A stretch of 64,000 bases of DNA from Enchytraeus crypticus (lineage: Eukaryota > Annelida > Clitellata > Enchytraeida > Enchytraeidae), in contig CAJHZI010000736.1 of assembly GCA_905160935.1 (NCBI GenBank), positions 1,202,001-1,266,000 of the forward strand, given 5' to 3'. This document shows positions 34,200-46,011 of this stretch, in pieces. Numbering within the stretch: position 1 is the first letter of the stretch; the number at the start of each line of letters is the position of its first letter. The notes beneath the pieces were generated by a model. The model saw only the letters and a list, made by a program, of their open reading frames with translations. It was not told where the DNA came from and searched no databases. The position numbers were made by a program, and so were the translations under genes.

Positions 34200-37100
34200 A
34201 TTATTTGGCTATCATGCCTAATTGTGCTGGTCGTCCATTTGAGCCATGTCCTCAAGCACGTAACGACAGTTCTGTAAAGTTCTCACTCTGTGACTTATAT
34301 CTGTGTCCAGACTGCTTGGAGTATAGGTGGCCTACCTCCAGGAATAATGAGACGAATACAAGCAAGCCATATCTCATACAGGCTAATTCCAAGTCATACA
34401 TCGAGCCTGTTTCTAACGTCAATTGTGTTTCACAAGGAACAGCTTCAGTCCGTCGCAACAAGGTATCAAGCTTTCAAGACTGTAGTTCTGTTTCTCCTGA
34501 TTCACTACCTGCAGTCAAACACAGAACTTCTGGAGCTTGCAGTGTGTGCTTTTCTATACATCAAATCTGCAAAGAGACAGGAGCAGTCCGCGTGCACGGT
34601 AAAATATGTCAAACCGTTGCCCGGGGTCCCATTTTCCTCCGCGTCCAGAGTCTATCCTGTCGCTTCCCATTCAAGACGTTAACAAAAATCCTCATTCTAC
34701 CCACATTTCTGCTTCGCCGCCTGAGCCCATCCTGGAACCTTCATCACCTCTACATAATGCTACAAGTTTGTTGCTGCACCCAACTTTACCAAATAACACA
34801 ATCAAACACATTCCTAAAGCTGCTAGACCCAGTTGTGCTAAATCTTTGGCTAATATTCTTAATAAAATTTCTAATTGTCCACGGGATATAAATGACTGGA
34901 GCCACTTATTTAAATTTGGAAAGGATGTTCTAATTGCACCCCCTCGTGCAGGGAAACGCATGAATCTGTCTAATGCAATAAAGAAAAGATCTGAACTCTT
35001 TGACTGTCGTAAAGAGACTGCTCTTCCTAAGTACAAGTTTAATCGTTCTCCTGGCAATTCTGACAAGCTATATTCACTAATCAGGTCGAAAATAGAAAAC
35101 GGCAACATGAGGGCTGCGGTCAGACTTCTATGCTCAGATGATGCTCCTGCCGCAGACCATCCGGACACTTTGCAAAACCTGAAGGATAAGCATCCAATAC
35201 TTTCAGAGGTTCTTCCGCCTGCTCCTGATTCTTTCACTACTCAATCATTTCAAGCCTCAGAGAATGGTATTTTAAAGGCTGTTCGTAGTTTTCCAGCAGG
35301 TTCTTCTGCTGGTCCAGATGGTATCAGACCATAACATATTCTGGACTTAATAAATGATCGGGTATCCGGACCCATTCTTCTCCCAGCTCTTACTTCCTTC
35401 ACCAACAGTCTGCTGAACGGTGAGTGCCCGGACCCTATTAGGAAACTTCTGTTTGGTGGACGCCTAATAGCTATAGGTAAGAAAGATGGTGGAGTTCGTC
35501 CTATTGCCATTGGATACACCTGGAGGCGTATCGCAGCTAAATGCGCAAATGCACATGTTTCATCTAAAGTGGCATCATTCCTTTCGCCTATTCAGGTGGG
35601 TGTTGGAGTAAGTGGGGGCTGCGAAGCAACTGTGCATGCAGTCAGACGTTTTCTCACGTCGTTGCCGGTAAAGTTCAGTGTAGTTAAATTAGACTTCAAG
35701 AATGCGTTCAACAATATAAATAGATTTCAGATGCTTCAAGAAGTCTACAAATATATCCAAGAGATATACACATTTTGCTACTCATCATACAGTGCAAGGT
35801 CACACCTCAAATACAACGATCACATCATTGAGTCTATGGTTGGTGTTCAGCAGGGAGATCCTCTTGGACCTCTTCTATTCAGCCTCACTATTTATCCTCT
35901 GCTCAAATCTCTGATCTGTCCTCTGAGAGTTGCATACTTAGACGATGTGACCCTTGGAGGAAGTGAGGATTCATTAAGCCACGATATTTGTAATATTATG
36001 GAGAATGGGAAAGTTCTTGGCCTAGAATTGAACCTGAATAAATGTGAAATAGTTTCTCCCTGCCCTCAAACAATACGCCATCCAATACTACAATCATTCA
36101 CAATGATACCCCAGGATGAGAGTTCACTTCTCGGAGCTCCTCTATCATTCGGAATTGCCATGGACAAATCACTTTCGGCAAAAATTGTGGATCTTGAACT
36201 GGCCTCAAGTCGTTCGCCATTGATCTCCAGACATGATGCTTTGACAATACTTCGATATTTTCTTAGTATTTCTAAAATGTTGTACACACTGAGATCATCT
36301 CCTTGTTTCAATCACCCAGCATTAATAGCATTTGATAATAAACTGAAAGAGTGCCTTTCCACGATGTCTAACATTGCCCTGTCTGATACTCAGTGGTCAC
36401 AGGCTATTGTACCAGTTAAGAAAGGTGGGTTAGGTATTAGACAAACATCGCATGTTGCGCCCTCAATTTCATATCTTCATACACTTCTACCAGGCCACTT
36501 CAGGATTCCATTCTAGGTCACTTCTCATCCTATCATGATGTCAACTTTGATCTTGCTCTTTCATTATGGTCTGAACGGTATAACGCTGTAGCTCCAACTG
36601 GAGATAAAGATAAAATGCAAAAATTCTGGGATGCAGCAGCCATCGAAAAATGCTTTGAGCAGATTTTAAACTTTCAATCTGACGCATCTGATAGAGCAAG
36701 GCTCCTGGATGTTTCAAGTCCACGAAGCAGTGACTGGTTACACGCCTTCCCTATCTCATCCTGCGGTCTTCATTTGGACGACGAATCCGTTAGAGTTGCT
36801 ATTGGCTTCAGACTTGGTGCTCGGCTGTGTGAGCCACACACTTGTCGATGTGGTTCCATAGTAGACTCAAGAGGCATCCACAGTCTATCGTGCAAGAGGA
36901 GTGCAGGTAGGGCTAGTCGACATCACAATCTGAACGACATCGTTTGGCGTGCTCTTACCAAAGCCAGCATTCCTTCTATCAAGTAGCCTCCGGGTCTCTT
37001 TCGGTCTGATGGAAAGCGCCCGGATGGCCTTACTCTCATTCCGTGGCAAAAGGGTAAGTACTTAGCATGGGATGTAACAGTCTCTGATACCCTAGCCAAT

Positions 37101-37840
37101 TCTTACCTTCACGTAACTTCATCTTCAGCTGGCGGAGCAGCCGAACTGGCTGCCAGAAGGAAACTCGAGAAATATAAGGATTTGCCTTCAGTCTACGACT
37201 TCATGCCAATAGCAATTGCAACATTTGGCCCAATGAATGAAGCTGCCTCAGAGTTTATCAATATATTAGGTAGAAAAATTTCAGATATTACCGATGATAA
37301 TCGTGAAACCTCTTTCTTGAGGCAAAGAATCTCAATGGCACTTCAGCGCTTTAATGCTGTCTGTTTTAGAGGATCGTTTTCTCATTCTGATGATCCTGCT
37401 TCTGAGGATAATGTGAATCCTACTACCTCTCATGGTTTACCTGTCTCGATTGCTACAGCTGCTATGACCATAATTCTAGCTGATGCACCAGACGGAACCA
37501 TGCCTTCAGATTTCGATTCCATTTCAAGCTCCTGTTTGTTAAATCCTTTGACAGCGCCACTTGAAACTTCTGAACCTTTCAATGGAGCACATCCACTGCT
37601 TTCTTTGATCTCTAATTATGCGTCATCGTATGATTTAGAAGTGGTAGGTTCGAATGAGAAAGACAGAAACGATGTCGTAGCATATAACACGGACAGCTTT
37701 AACTCAGCTGCTACTGATACAAAGAGAAGCAGACGAGGATCTCGCAGATCTCTTCTTGACCTGACCATCGTTGAAGCTAAAGCAATGTGTGGAGAAATGG
37801 ACAATTTGTCCAGTCGACAACTAAAGAAAGCGTAAACCAC
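34200..37840 (+). pseudogene. Degenerate YLDD-type retrotransposon ORF (RLE-like C-terminus)
   Basis: One long protein in broken frames. N-terminal Cys-rich part (LCDLYLCPDCLEYRWP; ACSVCFSIHQICKETGAV), a frameshift near 34600, then RCPGSHFPPRPES. The next stretch includes SAGPDGIRP, a TAA at 35332 in place of a probable Gln codon, and GVRPIAIGYTWRRIAAKC. RT motifs A-C: KLDFKNAFNNINR, GVQQGDPLGPLLFSL and YLDDVTLGG (about 35935). A frameshift near 36510 leads to SPRSSDWLHAFP and a CCHC-like knuckle (CRCG...GIHSLSC...RHHNLND). A TAG at 36984 is followed by GKRPDGLTLIPW and AWDVTVSDTLA, resembling a restriction-like endonuclease core, and QRISMALQRFNA. The order RT, knuckle, endonuclease resembles R2-like elements, but YLDD is unlike their usual FADD. 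Clade not assigned. Confidence 0.8.
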
Positions 37841-37859
37841 ATCCAGAATTTAATGTTAA

Positions 37860-40500
37860 TAGGATTTACGAGACTCATGACATGAGAAAACAGAAACCTA
37901 CATAGGCAATGAACTTTATAGTCACAGACCCTAAGACAAATGAAGAGCCTGAGGGAAAGATCCTAGAGAACTCATCGGTTGAAAAATCATCATTTTCAGG
38001 AATAAAATCGTCTGAATCAAGTAAGATCCATATGTATGATCGCAGTTTTCTTCTTGAGTATCGTAACTCGGTGGCCATCAGTCCTCTCATAAATCTACCC
38101 TACATCCCTGGGATCTCATATGTCAAGGGTCTGTGCGGGTTCACCGGCTCTACTCTCGACACACCCGGTAAACCTTTGCATTGTTCTGCTTCCCACAATC
38201 CCATCATCAGATTGCTAATGGAGTGAGTTGGCTGGCGGGGCTGAAGAAGAAGAAAGTAGAAGTATTTATAGGTAGAGCTATATGTCCCCGTTCTGCTGAA
38301 ATTTGTGTCTTGGGTGGCAAATCACAAACAAATTTCAAACGTCGCGTGTTGTCGCCTGAAGTCCCTAAACTCTTTGAGCCTATCAACATTGATGACATTG
38401 CATTACCTCGATGTTCTACATTATCAATAGGGAATATGTCGCTGTACAAACCTTCAGCTATCGCTTACGAAGTCAGCTACGACGTGGATTTGCTGATGCC
38501 GCTGACCTCGAGAGTTCTGTGCAGTGGTAGTGTTTCGCCAGTATTGAACTGTAGTTTTGCCTCAGTGCAGAACTTCCATCACATCGCAGTGCCGATTATC
38601 AAGTCCTATGGGACCCAGCAGGGATCGGCGCTGGTGCCTCTGAATGGTCATGGTTATTGATATTATGTACCTCATTAGCACGAGTCTTATTCAAGATTCT
38701 ACGCGGAGAAGGTTCCTAAACCGGACACTTACTACTGTCATCCATTTAGTGTTGTTCGTCTCACTCCTACTGCGAGCATTGCTGTGGGCCACACCTATAG
38801 AGATCTGGACGAAATGAAGCAAGAACTAAAGTCAAGCGCACCGCTGGCGCTCCTTACTACGCCGTTACCTTCCATTCGAGCCTATGCGTCTAAGATTAAA
38901 GAGAAGCGAGATTGTAAGAGAGAGAAATTCCTACACGCCAAACTATGTGAAAGGAAGCTTGTCGTTAAGGGTGGTGATGAGAATAAATCAACGGGAGATG
39001 ATGAGACTGGGGAGGCGGCACTGCAAGTGAATGCCATCTCGGAGGTGGAGAAAAACTATCCAGAGACGATCAACAAGGACAGTGCCTTGCTCTACAAGAA
39101 TAAGCAAAAGCAGGGAGGGGATCAGCTGGAGGTTCCGGTAGTGGTTGTACTGAAGCTCTTGACACCAGAAGTGTAGGATCAGGAGGTTGAGGATGACGTC
39201 GTTCTGCTTGAGGTCTCGTCGGCCATGATTCATGATCTCTCCAGTGACGTCCTGGTGGAAGGGAAATTGGTACGAGACGAATTATTCGAAGGGGATGAGC
39301 CACCTCATGAGCTGCATGTAACAGCTGATAACGAGGCAGAATGTGACTTTCTGATGGAAGGAGTGATGATTTCAGACGAACAGTTTGATGAAGAAGTACT
39401 TGACAACATCGAACGCGTATAAGATCATCATGTTCATGATATCATCCAGCACGATGAGACGTCGGTGGAGGGAGAGGTAGTAGACGTCGAGATATTTGAT
39501 AATGAAGCCCATGGCAACGACCCTTATCAGCATGGCGCTAAAGTTCATCATGAACAATATAGCGCCGACGTACATCATGAACAACACTGTGCTGATCACG
39601 AACAGCACGGTGCTGAAGATCATCATGAACAGCACGGTGCTGAAGATCATCATGAACAGCTCGGTGTTGATGATCATCTTCAACAGCTCGGTACTGAAAA
39701 AAATCATGAACTGCACGGTGCTGAAGATTATCATGAACAACACAGTGCTGAATGTCATTGTAAACAGCATGAGAAGCATGATCAAATCAATAATCACGGC
39801 CGTCAGACGTTTCATAGAAGAAGATGCAGTCGTGGAGGCCTCAGATTCAGCGGGTGCTTCATTTCAATCTCCAGAAGCAACAACAACAACATCAGAGCTT
39901 TGATCGACAGCATATCGGGTTTTCTGTGAGCTCACCAGGATCATCTGGCTCCCTGCCTCCAACGCACTCCTCGACCCACAAACCTCTGCGAGGGGCAGGG
40001 CCTCAGCTCTCGAGCCTGGCCACTGCGAGTGTTGACTCCCCAGTTAGGTGCCCCAAGTTCATGGGACACCAGCCGCAGAACCCGATCAGCTCACCGGCTG
40101 GGTTGACCCCTCAGGTTCTTCTGCGTCCTGACACTGACGCCTCTCAGCCGCCGCAAGATGGTTACGTTCAACCCACGGCTGACTGGTTCAGTCTGGAGAT
40201 CAATGCTCTGCTACAGCCTCTTGGTAGAGCTCAGTCTGCTCCCACGAGATCTGATCAGCAGCTGTTTAGTCTGCCACTGCTACATCAACAGCAGCCTGAT
40301 GCTGCTGGAATGAGGCGGGAGCGCAGCAGTCAGCTGATTGGTGGGGAGCAATTTTCTTTGATATCGGAGTTAGTGAAGAGCGAGACGGGAGGGAAATCTG
40401 AGAGCAGATCAGCCGATATCACACAGCAGTGTTACACTTCAGCAGCTTCCAGCAACGACAAGCAGCTATACAACAGCTGAATGCGAGACAGTGGTGCCCA
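37860..40500 (+). pseudogene. Intronless degenerate coding sequence with 4E-BP-like motif
   Basis: Begins near 37909 with SSKIHMYDRSFLLEYRNS followed by NLPYIPGIS, closely matching the 4E-BP eIF4E-binding region (YDRKFLMECRNS...LPTIPGV) and fitting YxxxxL-phi. A frame switch near 38200 leads into one frame open to about 39840 except for stops at 38658, 38676, 39174 and 39420. It includes SAEICVLGGKSQTNFKRRVL, acidic tracts and a 9-residue His-rich repeat. A further shift gives a Gln/Ser/Pro-rich tail with NPISSPAGLTPQVLLRP, ending at 40480. AATAAA occurs near 40720. Long, intronless and broken: a processed copy of a translation-regulator gene is my best reading, but most of it is unrecognised. 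Confidence 0.5.
39539..39775 (+). repeat. 27-bp coding tandem repeat (HHEQHGAED)
   Basis: About eight units of 27 bp, 9 aa each, in frame, with consensus D-H-H-E-Q-H-G-A-E and third-position and conservative changes between units. Confidence 0.88.
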
Positions 40501-40509
40501 GACTTCCCT

Positions 40510-42060
40510 TCCGTGCTGAGAAAGGGGAGATAAATTAGAGTCAGACGTGGTAACGCTGTAAGAGCAAGCAACTAGAGCGCGAGGGTTTCCATGGCAGCAG
40601 GTCCTAACTAAATGGATTTATTTTTGTATTTAAACTTAAAAGGCACTTATTAAGCTAGTGAAACGTAAGCAAGACAATCTCTGAGAAAGCACTTCAGAAT
40701 GAGCTAATTTATCCAAAAGCAATAAAAGCATATGTTAAATGAAAATAATCTCACAACCCTTTAAATCAAATGATATCTTCTAATTGAAACATGGGTGAAT
40801 CTCGGCACAAACGTGAACTACACCAAGTAAACAAAACAATATGAAGGTAGCTGCCACAAAAGGGCCTAATCTCTGTCGGGTAATATAATAAATATAACTG
40901 AAGAATAGTGTAGAACGTATTGCAACCACACCATTTAATTACTGTATTACTCACATTAAGAAGTCAATAAACTAAACCGGCACCCACGTAATTACTGTGA
41001 AAAGCGCCGTTATTTAATTAAACCTTTAAGAATACAGTAGACCTTTTAATTAAGATTCATGTTACATGTACAATGCATGCATCTTCTATTTTTCCTTATT
41101 GTCTCCCATACGCCTACTCGGCGGAACATCGTGAACGCTCACAATCTGCATTTAAATGCAATGTGAGGGCTTTTTGCAAAGCAATTCATGTATCAACCTC
41201 TTGAGGGCAACGAATGATTGTTATTTTATATCTGAAGTTCTTGAGTGTTATGCTAACAAATTTGTAGCTGCAGTTAAGTTTTTCACTTTTACTTTAATAT
41301 TCGACTGTATAATAATTCATTCAGGCGCAAAAATTATTTTCAAAATAGAAAATGCTACTTTATTTTCTATTTTCAAATGTTTCAAAGTATTTTCAAAAGT
41401 ATTTTCAATGTACGTTTATGAATTACTTGGAAGATTTAAAAATACTTTGGAAAATATTTGTAAACATACTTTTTCCTCTATTTTTGTTATTTAATTTTTA
41501 CTGTGCTAACTGCTGGAGGTAGTTATGTGACTTATGTCCGCTGTTGAAATATGATAATTAACTAACAATCAACTATAACTAGCTAACAATTTCATTATAA
41601 TTATTTCCGAAAAGAAGGCTTAAAAGCTTGAAAACGTACCAAATGAATCATACGCATAGTAAGCTTATAGATGCTGATAGAGAAGTTCTATAGAAGTTTG
41701 TTACTGACCTGCCTTTGTGCAGTATGGTGAATTTAAAATCATGATGTATGCTTCACAAAGTTCAAAATAAAAACTGAACACGATTATGTAGGCTATAAAA
41801 GTATTTTCCAAACGTACATGTATATTGAAAGTATTTTCAAAATACTATTTTATTTTGTATTTTCCAATACTTTAGAAAAGTGTTGAACTTAGTATTTTCA
41901 AAATACTTTAAAAAGATATTTTCACAAATATTTTCAAAATAAGTCCAAAACGTATTTTGCCCATTACTGATTGAATCATTATTATACAGTGTTCGATTAA
42001 AATAGCATATTCATAAAAATTGTCCTATATTCAATCATATATTAACATCTATGAAGTAGT
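40510..42060. other. Intergenic stretch with GTATTTTCAAAATAC repeats
   Basis: 41320-41480 and 41800-41965 are filled with AAAGTATTTTCAAAATACT-type self-complementary units, and 41950-41968 ends in the complement of CAGTAATGGGCAAAATACG, like the terminus of a hAT-type MITE. No gene recognised. Confidence 0.5.
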
Positions 42061-42062
42061 GA

Positions 42063-42098
42063 CGACTTCGCCACTGGCTTCAGCCAGTGGCGAAGTCG
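42063..42098. repeat. Perfect 17-bp palindrome at SINE-A 5' end
   Basis: Arms 42063-42079 and 42082-42098 are exact inverse complements around TC. The right arm is the SINE head; the left arm is an extra inverted copy. Confidence 0.92.
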
Positions 42099-42212
42099 GT
42101 AAGATACTCGACTGCGAATCAGTAGATGCAGGATTCAAATCCTGGGCTCGCCCGTCACTGACATCGCTTTCGAGTAAGGAAACTGACGATAACCTTAGCT
42201 TTACCAGCTTTT
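42077..42212 (+). repeat. SINE-A copy 2
   Basis: A box GGCGAAGTCGGTAAGATAC, B box GGATTCAAATCCTGGGC, then GCCCGTCACTGACATCGC, GTAAGGAAACTGACGATAAC and TTTACCAGCTTTT. Confidence 0.88.
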
Positions 42213-42214
42213 AA

Positions 42215-43840
42215 TTGATATTGTTTGACAGGAGTGATAAAGACTGGCCTAGGTTGAGAAATGCGGAAGGGACAAACGTCTCGACTTTAAAGAGATGTCG
42301 CAAAAGCTATAAAAACAAATTTGTTCCGCTTAGCACAACAGCAATTCATATTACTTTTCGTCACATTTTAATATTTTTTAATAAAAATCTCAACCTATTC
42401 AAGCGTCTCATCTCTATATAACGTCAGGTTTGACCAATTGGATTCGGAACCGAATGTAGGATAACCGCAAAACATTTAAAATGTCTGAGTGTTTGGAGAT
42501 CCTAATATTTCTATATCATCCTGCGAACAGCTTGTTATTTGATTCGGTGAAGGATACTTCTCAATTTGTAAAATGCTCTTGAAACAGGATGCTTGGCAAT
42601 TTGTTTATGCTGTTGAGAGCATGTTAGTCTCTCTTAATGTATTGTGCATATGATGTATGTGTGTTATGTAAGCTAAAGAATTAAAGCCACAGAAAAAAGG
42701 CAGAGGGGATAAGAAATATGAAGAGAAGTTATACATGTATATCATGGCCCTACTAATAGGTAATGCACTGAGACACAGGTGGAGAGAGAGATAGAGAAAT
42801 GTAGTAGCTTAATATTATCTTTCTTATTGAATAAGTGTTGACTAGTATTTCGATATCTTATATCAGGTGGTGTTATAGATCAGAATACACTGCCGAAGTA
42901 TAATCGCAAACGTGCTGATCCCTGGTGAATAAGTTTAAATACATTTTCGGTGATGTTATCAGCTGTTGAATTGTTCTACTGAAAATGTTGAACTTAATTA
43001 ATGCTCTACTTTTTGCTCTCATTCTGTATCTTTCCAAAACAAATAACCACAGTCAAGTAGTCTGGCCAACGCCATTAGCAGGTCAATCAGCCTACCTAGG
43101 CCAAGGCTCAGATATACCGATGCTATACCTAATGCTACTCTTCTTAGCTTATTTAAATTTCCACTAAAATTCTGCTTAAAGCACTGTAGCAGTTCTAGTA
43201 GTTTGCCATAAAATGAACGCAGTAGCTGCACTTTGTACCCTGTGCCACACATCGTTCGAGAGGTCAACCAGCTGTGTACATGTACATTCAAGCAGTGCGT
43301 GACTCTATAAACAGAGACTTTCCCACACTTGTTGGGTTCAACATCAATCTCATATCTCTAAAGCGGTAAAAAGTCAAGCCTTGGATTTGAACGCTACACC
43401 TACTGTTTTTAGTAGTAAACCTAATTGCATTTACCTAACTAATCGTACGAATTGCTTAATGCCTCGACTGGCTATAACCCAGTTATAGAGACCAACACTT
43501 TGTATAAAATACTGACATGATGCTTCAAAATATATTTCATGTGCTAGATTAATTATTATACTAATAATTAGACTAATTAGACCATAGAGTAAGTCAAGCC
43601 CTGTCGAACCAGATCGCGCTCATAATCTGTTATACTTTGAGGAGAGGAGATACTGGGCAAACAACAAAACCGCTGACTTTATCTTAAAACAGAAACTTTT
43701 ACGTTATCTTTAAGCATGACTTATTAATTGAAGTATGAACAACAAATTAAGACAAGGAAAGACAAATATGAAAGTAGCTTTTTTCTTGAACTACGACTTT
43801 AAACAATTAATTCTATTATACCATTTTCTCTTTCCCATCT
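42215..43840. other. Intergenic stretch, nothing recognised
   Basis: AT-rich sequence without a domain-bearing frame. An open minus-strand frame at 43019-43291 has no recognisable family. Confidence 0.4.
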
Positions 43841-43846
43841 GTCGTA

Positions 43847-43922
43847 TCTCTCTCTCTCTTTCTTTTCTCTCTTTTTCTCTTTCCACTTCTCTCTCTCTCT
43901 CTCTCTCTCTCTCCTTCTTCTC
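43847..43922. repeat. (CT)n microsatellite
   Basis: CT repeats with TTTT interruptions. Confidence 0.9.
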
Positions 43923-44179
43923 TCATCCTTTTTGCATTATGTTATGGTTATGTCCCAAATATCTTACCAGACTACCAGACTACGCTCACTAGGCTTATAT
44001 ATGCTATGCTGTCTGTTGACATCTAATAACGTGCTTTCATGCGCGTTACAGCAAGGCTATCTCTGGCCTCAATCAACGCTGTCGAATGACAAGCATTTTA
44101 CTTGTTGTCGTCTGGACAAGGTTAACTCTAGGCCTTGAGATCTACGCAATTTGTACCAATTACACAATAACAAAACGCT

Positions 44180-44408
44180 ACTCACAGCTCTAATCAAGTT
44201 CAACACAACAACCTACCATACAAATGCAATCAACAGCATTTAACATACAAACAAATATTATCAACAGGATTAAACATAATCTACAAATGTCTTCAACATT
44301 CAAAAGCACTAAACGTTCAAACAATACGAATAAAATCAATTTCATTGAACATACATACAATACAAATACAATCAACAGCAATAAACTTACATACAATACA
44401 ATGAACAT
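44180..44408. repeat. Degenerate ~30-36 bp tandem repeat
   Basis: Units around ACAATCAACAGCAATAAACA / TACATACAATACAAAT, six or so copies. One inverted unit (GCTGTTGATTGTATTTGTAT) lies outside the array at 44775. Confidence 0.6.
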
Positions 44409-44680
44409 CATCATCATCATCATCTTCCCTTAAATCCCAGTTAACCAGGGTCGGGATTCGAATAGACTTTCTCCAGTCCTACTTTTGAAGTTTATCCATT
44501 CGTTTAAGTTTTGTGGCAATTACTGGAGCCTAGGCGCTCACCAACCGAATGCCCTTACTGACGTTGGTATGGATCTTAGTGCGTTAGTCGCCTTCTACGA
44601 CACGTGCAGCCACCGGTTGGTCAAATTCTTCAAACGACCCGGACACAACACGGGGAAACAATACAATCAACATAATAAAA
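44408..44680 (-). repeat. Repeat family E, longest copy
   Basis: Minus strand: CACGTGTCGTAGAAGGCGAC, CGGTTGGTGAGCGCCTAGGC, CGAATCCCGACCCTGG, TTAACTGGGATTTAAGGG, then (GAT)n. It defines the body of the family seen in part at 7528, 8022 and 11586. Confidence 0.75.
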
Positions 44681-44699
44681 CATAATTATGGGCAAGTAC

Positions 44700-45960
44700 A
44701 GAATGTCTCACACTCACCATTCTTTGACCGAAGAGCTAATTACATTAAATGGCTTTGCCATGGCTGAGGATTAGTGCTGTTGATTGTATTTGTATTGTAC
44801 GTATGCTGAGTGATGTTGACTTTATTTGGATCGCAGTATCATATTTGGGTTGAGATATTATATCCTAACATGCGTTGATAATGTCTAGTAATTACAGCAC
44901 AGCTGTTACGTTTGACGTCTTCAGCAGTCATGATCATAGTCGCCCATTAGACTATAATACATGGACGCCACAAAGGCAACGGGAATGAAGCGCTTATTGT
45001 TTACATCTGAAAGTATATCTGAATCTGCGTGATGGATCCCTTGAATTCAGAAGTGTTATTGTCACTTACGTAATGGTTATGATATCTAACTATTTTCAAT
45101 GATACTGTTAGATTGATAACATGAACATAACGGCTCACTTCGTAAGGAAGCACAGATGCTTGTTTAAGGACCAAATCCTCCGTGATGATTGTATTTTAGC
45201 TTTTGCGTTCTTGTAAGTGTCTTGTGCCCTATGATTACCCTAATTCTACACTATAACAAGTTTCATATACGTTGATAAATGATATCGTAATGTTGTAATG
45301 GGCAAATCGAACTATCTAAATGCAAATGAACAAAGAAATAGTGACAAACAAGCTTTATCTCGCTTCTTAATTGAGCGTACGGTCGCGCACACATTATATT
45401 TAAACTTTTACGAATATTTTACCCCGGAATCAAAATGAGAAGTCAGCGCCTATTTGCCTTCACGATATCAATCGATCTATCTACAGTGTAAATGTAATGA
45501 TTGAGTATCCAAACAATCGAACCACTCCAATGTTACAAGTCAAAATGAAGCGAGATTCTGAATAGCTGAGACATATACTGCCATTGGACACTTTGTGGTA
45601 TGAAAACGAGACGTAAAGCCAAGGCTAATTTTCCTTTTGCTCAATTTTATAGACAAAATAGTTACTGTAAGTAACTTCTATTTTTAGTATTAGTCAAATG
45701 TACGTGCATTAAGTTGAATTACAGATTTATTATAGTCGTACAACTTATGATTCGGGTTTTGAATTAGATCTCCATTCTGTCGATTGCGAAATACAAGTCA
45801 AGGAAACATGAAATACTCTCACTAATTTAGCCAATTCATTGTCATTGTAACTAATTTTATATGACTTTTGCCTTGTCAATTTTCTACTTAGTTTGATATC
45901 AAAACTTCTACATAGATTAATATAAAATATACATAATTACGTCACATAAACTATTTTAAT
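44700..45960. other. Intergenic stretch, nothing recognised
   Basis: No domain-bearing frame or repeat family seen, apart from the inverted tandem-repeat unit near 44775. Confidence 0.4.
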
Positions 45961-45961
45961 A

Positions 45962-46009
45962 CCATAAGGCCGCTTCATAAAGATAGTGAAAACCTTAGTT
46001 TGGACCACC
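45962..46009. repeat. Short MITE-like repeat, copy 2
   Basis: AAGGCCGCTTCATAAAGATA, then GTGAAAACCTTAGTTTGGAC and CACC: the complement of the segment at 5493-5583. It directly precedes a LINE D fragment. Confidence 0.5.
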
Positions 46010-46011
46010 CT

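Noticed and set aside
34692-35237. Minus-strand frame of 181 codons
   Set aside because: Antisense shadow of the retrotransposon ORF, which has clear RT family text on the plus strand.
39372-39815. Long minus-strand frame rich in FMMIFSTVLFM
   Set aside because: It is the antisense reading of the 27-bp HHEQHGAED repeat; the hydrophobic pattern is a by-product of the repeat.
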